Origin: CALLVF01 sp964632205
GTDB taxonomy: Bacteria > Patescibacteriota > Microgenomatia > UBA1406 > GWC2-37-13
Length of the DNA: 64,000 nucleotides
Assembly: GCA_964632205.1 (NCBI GenBank)
Contig: CAZWBE010000003.1
Location: forward strand, 15,785-79,784
Reading direction: 5' to 3'
Position 1 is the stretch's first letter; every line of letters begins with the position of its first letter. Both the position numbers and the translations under genes were made by a program. The notes under the pieces are model-generated. The model did not search any database. It was given only the letters and a program-made list of their open reading frames with translations, and was not told the DNA's origin. This document shows positions 18,550 through 26,455 of this stretch, piece by piece.

Positions 18550-19742
18550 TGGTTTTTTATTTCATGATAAACCATTTCTAACTTTTGAGCAATTTTTTGC
18601 CAGTTGTATTTTTCTTTTATTAGCTGATAAGCATTATTTCTTATTTTTTGATAAAGTTTTGATTGACAGACGATTAGAGAAATTTTTTCGACAAATTCCT
18701 TAGGATTTTTCGCAATAAGAATGTGAAAATTGTTTTTCAGTGCCAATCCTTCAACGCCAGTTGGGGTGGCAACAACGGGAATGCCTGCTGCCATAGCCGC
18801 CAGAATTTTTAAACGGGTTCCACCGGGACCAAAAATAGGCGCGATAAAGACGCTGGCTTCTTTAAAAATTTCTTTTATTGTTTTCGTATCATCAGGTGGA
18901 TTATCAATAATTTTGACTCCTTTATTTTTAAGATGGTTAATTTTTGTCGTATTTTGGCCAGAGATGATTACTGAGGCGTTGGGTAACAATTTTTTTAATT
19001 TTGGATTGATTTCTTTGACAAGATAGTTGGCAGCTTCAATATTTTGCAGCCAATTAAAATTACCCTGGAAAATAACTACCGGTTTTTTTAAATTTTTAGT
19101 AGTTAATTTTTTAACCATCATTTCTTCACCTGCCCCATTGGGAATGACAACTGTTTTTATTTTTGAATCAATTTTTTTAATAATTTCTTGATCAGCCGCT
19201 GATACGGTAGCGACAATCTTGGCTTTTTTCCAATAATATTGTTCCCAATATTTTAATTTAACAATATCAAAAAAAAGAGGAAGACGGATGAGTAATGGTA
19301 GAGAGTTAATAAAATGTTCATAAACTTTATATTCAATTGTTTGTTCCACTAAAAGAATAGGGATATGGGTTTTAGGAATGTGGGGCATAATGTAAAAAGT
19401 TTCAGCATGAATCACATCAAACTTATCTTTTTGGATCAACATTTTTGTTATCTCACACGCCTCTTGGGAATAATTGCGAACAGTAAGGAAAGGTAGATTA
19501 GAAAAAATTGTTTTAAAAATATTATTTATTTGCCAAGGTTTTGCTGCTCGCCTGGAAAGATAAATTTTTTGACAATATTGTTTTAAATGGGTGACGTATT
19601 TTTTTTCGTTGTCTTCTTTATAAAGGGCAACTAATGTAATTTGATGATTTTGACTTAAATATTTCAAAAGATTTAAGGTACGGATTTGTCCTCCTGAGGA
19701 AGGAGGATAAGGAACGTAAGGAGTAAGCATTAAAATTCTCAT
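18546..19742 (-). CDS. Glycosyltransferase family 4 (GT4/GT1-like)
   Basis: 398-aa GT-B transferase. The N-terminus MRILMLTPYVPYPPSSGGQIR carries the glycine-rich acceptor loop. The C-domain has VVIFQGNFNWLQNIEAANYL (donor loop of the GFMGWFPN type) and GPGGTRLKILAAMAAGIPVVATPTGVEGL. These features are typical of enzymes adding sugars to exopolysaccharide or O-antigen chains. It overlaps both neighbours by ATGA. No membrane segment is evident. Confidence 0.9.
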   Translation of the reverse strand: MRILMLTPYVPYPPSSGGQIRTLNLLKYLSQNHQITLVALYKEDNEKKYVTHLKQYCQKIYLSRRAAKPWQINNIFKTIFSNLPFLTVRNYSQEACEITKMLIQKDKFDVIHAETFYIMPHIPKTHIPILLVEQTIEYKVYEHFINSLPLLIRLPLFFDIVKLKYWEQYYWKKAKIVATVSAADQEIIKKIDSKIKTVVIPNGAGEEMMVKKLTTKNLKKPVVIFQGNFNWLQNIEAANYLVKEINPKLKKLLPNASVIISGQNTTKINHLKNKGVKIIDNPPDDTKTIKEIFKEASVFIAPIFGPGGTRLKILAAMAAGIPVVATPTGVEGLALKNNFHILIAKNPKEFVEKISLIVCQSKLYQKIRNNAYQLIKEKYNWQKIAQKLEMVYHEIKNQ

Positions 19743-21187
19743 AGTTTGAAAAGAGCGAATTGATCGTTTTCGAAAACAACCTCAAGGGGAAGTGTTTTTA
19801 ATTTCTTAATTTCCTCTGGATTTAAAGTTACTAAATACCGATAACCTAGTTTAACTAACTCGTCAGGACTTTTATAAACGGAAGGCGCTCCTTTTCTTTC
19901 GGTAAGATACAAAAGGGTAGTATCACCCATTCGGTCGGTGACAATTTTATCATCCGGTTTAGTTAAGGTGGAGATAATTTTAGCAATTTGGGGTAGTTCT
20001 TTTGGATATGAGTAAAAATCACGGACTTTATAAAAAGAAAAAAAGAAAGACAAAATAAAAACAATTAAAATTATCGGGTAGGTGATAAAAGGACTTAAAA
20101 AAATTTTTTTATAAGTAATAATGTTATTAACACCTAAACCTATGGCAATTGCAAGAGAAGGAAGAACAATTGTTTGGTAATATTCATGTTGAACATTTCC
20201 GCCTTGAAAGGTAAAAATATAAATTAAGGATGAGAGGAAAAAAGTAAATAAAAAGATTTTTTTGGGCTTGATAATTAATCCTAAAAATAAAAAAACTGTT
20301 AAATATCCGCCCAATATTAAATTGTTTAATCTTTCAAAAAAAATCCAGCGGAAGAAAGCCGGTTTAAAGAAAATATTTTGTAGTCCTTGGGAGGTGTTGA
20401 CACTGGTAATAAGCCATTGTGAAGGAGGTATACCTTCGGGAAAATTTTGGATATAGAGACGCCAAAGAATAAGAGGTAAAAAGGAAAAAATAAAAAACAA
20501 ATAAAAAGAAAGTTTCTTCAACAAATTTAATCGATATTTGTTAAAAAATAGAAAAATTAATGGGAGAGTATAAAAAATAGTGGTTGGTTTAATAAGCAAA
20601 GATAAAGTGAAAGATAAAATAGCCAAGAGCCAGTAACCAAAAGCCGATAAACTTTCCTTTTTAATGTTTGAAAAGCGATAAAGAAAGAAAATTGATATCA
20701 TTGAAAAAGAAACAGCCGTTGTTTCTGGGAGAATTACCCGGGAGAAAAAGACAAAAAAAGGAAAAATTCCATAAACAAGGCTAGAAAAAATAGCTGCTAC
20801 CCTTCCCGCTTCTTTTAGGACAAGATAATAAATGATCGCAATAATAATAAGAGAAAAGAAAGCAGTCGTTAATCGTCCCCAAACTTCCAGAGCTAATCGA
20901 GGGAAAATTTTATAAAGATAGGCAAAAATAGCATTATACAGAGGAAACTCAACAAATCGTAACCCCTTGGGGTTCTCCAAACCCGCCGCTGATTGATTAC
21001 TGGATAAGTCATCAAAGCGAGGCTTAAGCAAATCAAAACCGTCTTTAACAAAATTACGGGCGACGGCCGCTGTATCGGCTTGTCGCCAAGAATGAAAATC
21101 AGCAAGGGGAATACTGATTTTATAAAGACGAAAAATAAAAGCAGTGATGATAATTAATCCTAAAATTATAAAATCAACTTTTTTCAT
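19739..21187 (-). CDS. ArnT/PMT-like membrane glycosyltransferase (GT39/GT83 family)
   Basis: About 482 aa with many hydrophobic helices. After TM1 comes an acidic loop with DFHSWRQADTAAVARNFV, the first extracytoplasmic loop with the catalytic acid typical of polyprenyl-phosphate-dependent GT-C enzymes. They transfer a sugar from a lipid carrier to an acceptor outside the membrane. I use the ATG at 21187 (MKKVDFIILGLI); a TTG at 21220 would add eleven residues and a longer overlap. The C-terminal soluble part contains VTDRMGDTTLLYLTERKGAP. Substrate unknown; it may modify the operon's glycan or a surface protein. Confidence 0.83.
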   Translation of the reverse strand: MKKVDFIILGLIIITAFIFRLYKISIPLADFHSWRQADTAAVARNFVKDGFDLLKPRFDDLSSNQSAAGLENPKGLRFVEFPLYNAIFAYLYKIFPRLALEVWGRLTTAFFSLIIIAIIYYLVLKEAGRVAAIFSSLVYGIFPFFVFFSRVILPETTAVSFSMISIFFLYRFSNIKKESLSAFGYWLLAILSFTLSLLIKPTTIFYTLPLIFLFFNKYRLNLLKKLSFYLFFIFSFLPLILWRLYIQNFPEGIPPSQWLITSVNTSQGLQNIFFKPAFFRWIFFERLNNLILGGYLTVFLFLGLIIKPKKIFLFTFFLSSLIYIFTFQGGNVQHEYYQTIVLPSLAIAIGLGVNNIITYKKIFLSPFITYPIILIVFILSFFFSFYKVRDFYSYPKELPQIAKIISTLTKPDDKIVTDRMGDTTLLYLTERKGAPSVYKSPDELVKLGYRYLVTLNPEEIKKLKTLPLEVVFENDQFALFKL

Positions 21188-22715
21188 ATTGTCGCAATGA
21201 GCCAATAAATAAACCGGCAATTAGCCAAAATTGAAAGGCAACTTTTGAGGCTTCGAAAACATCAATATATAAAGCGTTAACTAAAAGGCCAAAAAAGCCA
21301 AAAATAAAGGCCCAATAAAGTGGTTTTTCACTGGGCCTAATCTTTTTAAGAGAAGAAAGAATCGTTTTTATTATATGATAGAAGATTGTTGCCAATAAAA
21401 TTGTTCCTAAAAGGCCAACCTCGCCAAGCGAGCGAAGATAATCGTTATCGGTTGCTTCAGTAATTGAGGATGGACCTGTTCCCAGAAGAGGATTTTTCAA
21501 AAAGGCATTAATAGCGCGAGGCCACTCGACTTGTAAACGAGTGGCAAAAGAGATATCGGAAACAACCGTCTTTATTGGTTTAAGTCTAGCCGCTAAAGAA
21601 GCAATTAAAATTTGTTCTTCTTCTTTAGTTAATTGTTTTCCTTTCTTTTTAGCTTCACGTCTAACTTCTTGAATTATTTGTTCCTTCAGTAATTCGTTTT
21701 GATTTAATGAGATATTTTGGTTTGGGAAGTTATCTTGATTTGGAAGGTTATCTTTTTTTTCATCTGCTCCCATACCAATATAGAAACTACCAGCGGGTAA
21801 TTCTTTAGTAGTAATTTTCTGAGGAATAATTACCTGACCTGTATTTTGATTGATAAATATCTGTTTGACTTGAAAGGTTCTTTTTAAACGAGAGGTTAAG
21901 TTTTGCGAGGAGAGAGTAAAAATAAGAGTTAATATTAAGGCAAGGACTAAATATTTAAATTTTCTCAAAAATAAAAGAAAGGGAAAAGTGGATAAAAAAT
22001 ATGCCCCATAAGAAATTCTAGAGGCAGTAAAGACTAAATTAATTAAAGAAAGAGTAAAGAGTAAAAAACAAAGAAAATTCTGACGAATAAAATAAACCCC
22101 CCAAACTATAGGAATAAGAAATATCAAATAAGCAGCTAAATCATAGTGGCCGGCAAAGGTTGAGGAAACACGGGCTTCGGGAGTTAGATAAAGAAGGTAA
22201 CCCTTGGCGTACTCTGGGTTCATAGTTTGAACAGCCGGCCAGCCGAAAAATTTTTGGCCAATACCATAAATATTAACAAGAAAGAGAGCAGAAAAAATTA
22301 GTAGAAGATTAAAAAAGAGATTTTTTTTGTTTTTAATAACAGTTGATACAGCGAGAAAAAAAATCAACATATATTCAACCCTTCGTAAAGCATGAAGAAA
22401 AGCTAAATGTTTGAAAGTAACAGTTTGCCCAATGTAAACAGCCCAAAAAGAGGAGAAAAAAACTGCCAGCCAATACAAAGAAAACAAAAGAAAAAATTTT
22501 TTGTCAAGATAAACTTTTTTTCTTAATAACTGAATAAAATAAACAGCAATGATAAAGGCGACATAAATATCTTCCAATCGAATGGCGATGTAGGTGTAAT
22601 TTACTATCCGTAAAGGTAATTTGGGGTAAAGAGGAATAAGAAAGATAAAAATACCGATAAGAATTTGGATTAAGTTTTCGTCAAGCCATTTTAACCATTT
22701 TAAGAGCCTCTTCAT
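21174..22715 (-). CDS. O-antigen ligase/polymerase-like membrane protein (Wzy/WaaL family)
   Basis: 513-aa polytopic protein with about ten hydrophobic segments. The large hydrophilic loop between them (about residues 275-400) and the following LLGTGPSSITEATDNDYLRSLGEVGLLG are the pattern of O-antigen ligases and polymerases, which move polymer from a polyprenyl carrier to its acceptor. The loop includes an Asn/Gln-rich stretch (NQDNFPNQNISLNQNE) encoded by a short imperfect DNA repeat and a charged KKKGKQLTKEEEQ helix. It overlaps both neighbours. Polymerase and ligase roles cannot be told apart here. Confidence 0.82.
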   Translation of the reverse strand: MKRLLKWLKWLDENLIQILIGIFIFLIPLYPKLPLRIVNYTYIAIRLEDIYVAFIIAVYFIQLLRKKVYLDKKFFLLFSLYWLAVFFSSFWAVYIGQTVTFKHLAFLHALRRVEYMLIFFLAVSTVIKNKKNLFFNLLLIFSALFLVNIYGIGQKFFGWPAVQTMNPEYAKGYLLYLTPEARVSSTFAGHYDLAAYLIFLIPIVWGVYFIRQNFLCFLLFTLSLINLVFTASRISYGAYFLSTFPFLLFLRKFKYLVLALILTLIFTLSSQNLTSRLKRTFQVKQIFINQNTGQVIIPQKITTKELPAGSFYIGMGADEKKDNLPNQDNFPNQNISLNQNELLKEQIIQEVRREAKKKGKQLTKEEEQILIASLAARLKPIKTVVSDISFATRLQVEWPRAINAFLKNPLLGTGPSSITEATDNDYLRSLGEVGLLGTILLATIFYHIIKTILSSLKKIRPSEKPLYWAFIFGFFGLLVNALYIDVFEASKVAFQFWLIAGLFIGSLRQYEKS

Positions 22716-23580
22716 AAGTATTAATTAAATATTTATTTCCTAATAATTTACCTAGTAGTATAGCTATTCTTGCTTTTAATTTTAACATAAATTTAAGAGA
22801 AAAAATGCTAATTGGTCGATTAAAATGTTTTTTATAAAAATATAATAGACCGCGATAAACTTGGATAATTGGGTAAGTGCGACTACCGCTAGAGGCACTG
22901 CCTAAATGAATAAATTGGGCTTTTGGATAAAAAAATATTCTTAAACCATTTTTTTTAGCCCGAAAAAAAAGATCAACTTCATCCATATACATAAAAATTT
23001 TTTCATCAAAACCACCTAATTGATTGAAAAATATCTTTTTAGTAAGAATACAAGCACCGGAAATCCAGTCAACTTCCTTTGTTTCATCGGGAGAATAACG
23101 GGTTAATCCCCAATAATCTCCTTTTAGAAAAAGATGAGCAAAAACAACGGGGAGCGAGTACATTGGTCCGCAGGAAGGTTGGGGGGTTAAATCTTTGTTC
23201 AATAATTTTCCTCCTAAAAAATTGATCTTTTTTTCATTTTGTTTATAGAAATTGTACAATTTTTCGATTGCGGAGTTTATTACGATAATATCTGAATTAA
23301 GGAAGAGCAAATATTCACCGCGAGCAGTTTTTGCTGCTTGGTTATTGGCTTTGACAAAACCAACATTTTCTTTATTTAAGACAACTCGCAAATCCTTAAC
23401 TTGTAAACTAGTTAATAATTTAACTGTTCCATCGGTTGAGGCATTATCAACAACGATAATTTCATATTTTATTTTTGAGTTTCTCAATGATTTAAAAACT
23501 GATTTGAGGCAGTTTTCGGTAATTTTTTTAGTATTATAGGAGATAATAATAATTGAAAGTTCAATTTTCTTGCCAGCCAT
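22681..23580 (-). CDS. Glycosyltransferase family 2 (rhamnosyltransferase-like)
   Basis: GT-A transferase of 299 aa, first gene of the surface-glycan operon. It has LSIIIISYNTKKITENCLKS, the nucleotide-binding VVDNASTDGT, the metal-binding LNSDI (DxD-like), WISGACILTKK, and GGFDEKIFMYMDEVDLFFRA with the candidate catalytic acid. These are hallmarks of WbbL-like rhamnosyltransferases that start or extend polysaccharides. It overlaps the next gene by 35 bases. Its own -10 box is 6 bases before the ATG. Confidence 0.92.
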   Translation of the reverse strand: MAGKKIELSIIIISYNTKKITENCLKSVFKSLRNSKIKYEIIVVDNASTDGTVKLLTSLQVKDLRVVLNKENVGFVKANNQAAKTARGEYLLFLNSDIIVINSAIEKLYNFYKQNEKKINFLGGKLLNKDLTPQPSCGPMYSLPVVFAHLFLKGDYWGLTRYSPDETKEVDWISGACILTKKIFFNQLGGFDEKIFMYMDEVDLFFRAKKNGLRIFFYPKAQFIHLGSASSGSRTYPIIQVYRGLLYFYKKHFNRPISIFSLKFMLKLKARIAILLGKLLGNKYLINTYEEALKMVKMA

Positions 23581-23582
23581 TG

Positions 23583-23592
23583 TATAATTATA
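23583..23592. promoter_or_regulatory. Overlapping divergent -10 boxes (tRNA-CAT plus; glycan operon minus)
   Basis: The ten bases TATAATTATA hold TATAAT on the plus strand (23583-23588), 12 bases before the tRNA, and TATAAT on the minus strand (23592-23587), preceded by TG as an extended -10. The minus box ends 6 bases before the GT2 ATG at 23580, so the operon mRNA should be leaderless. The two boxes share two bases. Confidence 0.6.
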
Positions 23593-23600
23593 ACAAAGTT

Positions 23601-23672
23601 GCCATCGTAGCTCAGTGGTAGAGCGGCCGTTTCATAAGCGGACGATCAGAGGTTCGAATCCTCTCGATGGCA
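23601..23672 (+). tRNA. tRNA with CAT anticodon (elongator Met, or Ile2 if C34 is lysidine-modified)
   Basis: 72 nt. A seven-base-pair acceptor stem (GCCATCG with CGATGGC), D stem GCTC/GAGC, anticodon loop TTCATAA and T arm AGAGG-TTCGAAT-CCTCT fold as a normal tRNA. Pair 27-43 is G-A and 31-39 is T-G, so the anticodon stem is weak. The first pair is G-C, not the mismatched C1-A72 of initiator tRNA, so it is not fMet. CCA is not encoded. Met and Ile2 identity cannot be separated by eye. Confidence 0.93.
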
Positions 23673-23681
23673 CTTTTTTTT
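23673..23681 (+). terminator. T-tract after the CAT tRNA
   Basis: A C and then eight T directly follow the tRNA 3' end. With the tRNA acceptor and T stems upstream this may act as an intrinsic terminator. It touches the end of the convergent rarA remnant. Confidence 0.4.
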
Positions 23682-24777
23682 ATTTCCAATCGGGAAGATA
23701 ATATTTTTTCCCTCTCAGGTTTTTCGGAAGATATTCTTGAATAATTTTTTTCCGGTTTGTTTTTCTGCTAACCAAGGATAACGAATATGTCCTTTACCAT
23801 ATCCTATTTTTTTCATTACTTTATTTTCCGGTTTACGAAGATACAATGGAATTGGTTCAAGATTTTTTTCATCGATATCATTCAAGGCTCGTTGCAAACC
23901 GACAGTAGCAGCGATTGATTTTTTAGCCGTCGCTAAATAAGTAGCCGTTTGCGCTAAAATTAGACCTGCTTCCGGCATGCCAATCATATGAACTGCTTGC
24001 ATCGAACTTGTAGCAAGGACTAAAGTAGTGGGTTGGGCATTACCTATATCTTCGGAGGCAAAAAATACCATTCTTCAGGCGATGAAAACAGGATCCTCCC
24101 CGGCTTTAATCGTTCGGGCTAAATAATGTAAAGTAGCATCAGGATCGCCACTTCGCATCCTTTTGATAAAAGCAGAAATCGTATCATAATGCCAATCGCC
24201 TTTTTTATCATAGTAAATCGCTTTTTTTTGGAGCGCTTTTTCTGCTACTTGAAGCGTAATGTGTCTGGAAAGAGCTGCTGATAGTTTAACGGTATTAATG
24301 GCGGTTCTGGCATCGCCATTAGCGTATTTTATTATATGGAATAAAGCCTCATTTTCCCAGACATGATTTGGGTAGAATTTAATTGCTCGATTAACAATGG
24401 TCTCTATTTCTTTTTCTTTTAATGAATAAAAGAGGTAGATTTGGGAGGAGAGAGATTAAAGGAGCGATGACTTCAAGACCAGGATTTTCCGTTGTTGCCC
24501 CAATTAAAATTATAGTCCTATCTTCGACATAGGGGAGAAAACTGTCTTGTTGAGCTTTATTGAAGCGATGAATTTCATCAATAAAGATAATCGTTGTTTT
24601 ACCATAGAGTTTTTTTAATTCTTTTGCTTTAGAGACAACTCGGCGGACATCGTCAATTTTTGAGATTACGGCAGAAAAAGAAAAAAATAAATGTTCTTGC
24701 CCAACAAACTCATCCAGAATTTTTGGTCGCATTTGGTCAGCAAGAGGCGTGTTTATAATTAATGAACGAATGTTCAC
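23680..24777 (-). pseudogene. rarA: rarA (mgsA) AAA+ recombination factor, multiply inactivated
   Basis: The minus strand holds a recognisable RarA/MgsA gene in pieces. The start (MNIRSLIINTPLADQMRPK, then LDEFVGQEHLF) joins directly to FSFSAVISKIDDVRRVV at about 24685. About 45-50 residues containing Walker A are missing in frame, while Walker B (IIFIDEIHRF) and GATTENP survive. A one-base gain in the TC-rich tract at 24443-24454 shifts the frame. The shifted frame continues with SQIYLFYSLKEKEIETIV. A TGA at 24075-24077 replaces an expected Arg in VFIA-stop-RMVFFASEDIG. A one-base loss in an A-run (23741-23751) shifts the frame again before QEYLPKNLRGKKYYLPDWK and the stop at 23680. Without Walker A it cannot bind ATP normally. 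RarA acts at stalled replication forks in other bacteria. Confidence 0.88.
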
Positions 24778-24827
24778 TAATTATCATAAAGAATATATTA
24801 TAAAATACAAGAGAATTATAATAAGAA

Positions 24828-25805
24828 TTATAATAATCCCATCTTTTTCTTTACCTCTTTTAACGTCTTTGAAGCAATAATTCGAGCTTTATTTACCCCT
24901 TCTTCAATGACTTTATTAATATACACATGGTTTTTTGCTATTTCTTTTCGTCTTTCTTGAAAAGGTTTCAGCTCTTTGTAGATGGCTTCTGCAACAGCGT
25001 CTTTAAGAGTAACAAATTGAAGCGTACCTTGGTCATATTCTTTTTTAAAATTTTTGGCTTCAGTTGGGAGGAAAAGTTCAGCGAAGATAAAGAGAGTTTT
25101 TATGCCGGCGGTCATCTCGCCACCAGCGGTAGTGGCAGTCGGGATAGAACGGATCTTTTTGTAAATTACTTCACGGGAGTCAGTTAAATTAATCTGGCTG
25201 CCCTCGATGGTTTTACTCATTTTTCCTTCACCTTTTAGGGAAGGAATATATTCTCCTTTAGTTTGAAAACGTCTTGGTTCATTAAAGTTTGTACCATAAA
25301 TTTGATTCATTTTTCTGGCAACTTCTCGCGCTACTTCCAAGTGGGGTTCTTGATCGATGCCCACCGGAACAAGATCGGCTTTATAAAGCAAAATATCAGC
25401 AGCCATTAAAACTGGATAATTCAAAAGAGCCATAGTATTATTTTGGGGATATTGTTTAATTTTTTCTTTATAAGTGGGAAGGTGCTGCATTCTGGCAATT
25501 GAGAGTATGGATGAGAAATAATATGCTAACTCAAAATGTTCAGGCACTTGTGATTGAATAAAAAGAGTTGATTTTTGAGGGTTAAGACCAGCGGCTAAAT
25601 AATCAATAATAACACCAATGGTATCTTCTTTTAATTCGTTTACCGAATAAGGAGTAGTGATGGCGTGACTATTAGCAACCATATAAAAGGTTTCATATTG
25701 GTGAGGGTGGTTTTGTAAGGCAATCATTCCTTTAATTCCTCCCAGATAGTTACCTAAATGCAATTTTCCCGAAGGACGACAGCCAGATAGAACACGTTTT
25801 TTCAT
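24828..25805 (-). CDS. trpS: Tryptophanyl-tRNA synthetase
   Basis: Class Ic synthetase that charges tRNA-Trp, 325 aa, normal length. It has the ATP-site PSGKLHLGNYLGG (HIGH-type, residues about 11-23), YKADLVPVGIDQEPHLEVAREVARK, and the second signature KMSKTIEGSQI (KMSKS-type). The C-terminal helical domain is complete. A pair of TATAAT boxes lies just upstream on the minus strand (25824-25819 and 25815-25810), giving at most a very short leader. No T-box structure is present. It lies 50 bases from the decayed rarA. Confidence 0.96.
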   Translation of the reverse strand: MKKRVLSGCRPSGKLHLGNYLGGIKGMIALQNHPHQYETFYMVANSHAITTPYSVNELKEDTIGVIIDYLAAGLNPQKSTLFIQSQVPEHFELAYYFSSILSIARMQHLPTYKEKIKQYPQNNTMALLNYPVLMAADILLYKADLVPVGIDQEPHLEVAREVARKMNQIYGTNFNEPRRFQTKGEYIPSLKGEGKMSKTIEGSQINLTDSREVIYKKIRSIPTATTAGGEMTAGIKTLFIFAELFLPTEAKNFKKEYDQGTLQFVTLKDAVAEAIYKELKPFQERRKEIAKNHVYINKVIEEGVNKARIIASKTLKEVKKKMGLL

Positions 25806-25901
25806 AAGGATTATAAAAATTATAATTTATCCTCCTTATTTATGCAAAAATTTTATTAGTAGAGTTGAGAAAATCCTCTTAACAAAGCTCTTTTTTTCAT
25901 C

Positions 25902-26339
25902 TTAAGAAGTGTTTAAAATTATTGTTACTGGGCCGTCGTTTATAATTTCAACCTCCATATAACAACCAAAACAGCCGGTTTTTACGGGAAGATTTTTTTC
26001 CGTCAGCTGATGGATTAATTGCTGATAAAGTTTTTTTGCTTCATCGGTTTTTTTGGCTTTAATAAAAGAAGGACGACGTTGAGAAGTATCGGCGCATAAA
26101 GTGAATTGAGAAACTAAAAGGATTTCTCCATTAGCCTGATTGATATTGAGATTCATTTTGCCTTTATCATCAGCCATCACTCTTAAATTGGCGATTTTTC
26201 CAGCCATTTTTTCAACAGTTTTTTCATTATCATCTTGACAAAAACCAATGAAAATAAGGTAACCTTTGCCGATTTGGGAGTAAGTTTCGTTATTAATTAA
26301 AACACTGGCTTTTTTTACTCTTTGAACTACGGCAATCAT
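25902..26339 (-). CDS. dtd: D-aminoacyl-tRNA deacylase
   Basis: Removes D-amino acids (and glycine from tRNA-Ala in many species) from mischarged tRNAs. At 145 aa it is full length. It begins MIAVVQRVKKASVLIN, has the SQFTL motif (LLVSQFTLCADTSQRRPSF) and a C-terminal NDGPVTIIL with the Gly-cisPro active-site pair. It lies upstream of trpS on the same strand with a 96-base gap, a reasonable pairing of tRNA-charging quality control. Confidence 0.95.
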   Translation of the reverse strand: MIAVVQRVKKASVLINNETYSQIGKGYLIFIGFCQDDNEKTVEKMAGKIANLRVMADDKGKMNLNINQANGEILLVSQFTLCADTSQRRPSFIKAKKTDEAKKLYQQLIHQLTEKNLPVKTGCFGCYMEVEIINDGPVTIILNTS

Positions 26340-26372
26340 AATAATAATTAATTAATATAATAACATTTAAGC

Positions 26373-26399
26373 AAAAAATATTAGTAATAAATATTTTTT
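26373..26399. terminator. AT-only hairpin between PBP1A and dtd
   Basis: Ten-base inverted repeat AAAAAATATT (26373-26382) and AATATTTTTT (26390-26399) with a seven-base loop. It ends in a T-tract on either strand, downstream of the minus-strand PBP1A stop. The stem has no G or C, so it would be a weak terminator. Confidence 0.3.
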
Positions 26400-26455
26400 C
26401 TAAAAAGATTTCAACAAGATAAATAAGCAGTAAAAAATTGATTAGGATTTTTCTT

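Noticed and set aside
24075..24077. Recoded TGA (as in Gracilibacteria or SR1) explaining the rarA internal stop
   Set aside because: The expected residue is Arg, not Gly. TGA ends many intact genes here, including sufC and ftsL, and the gene also has frameshifts and a deletion.
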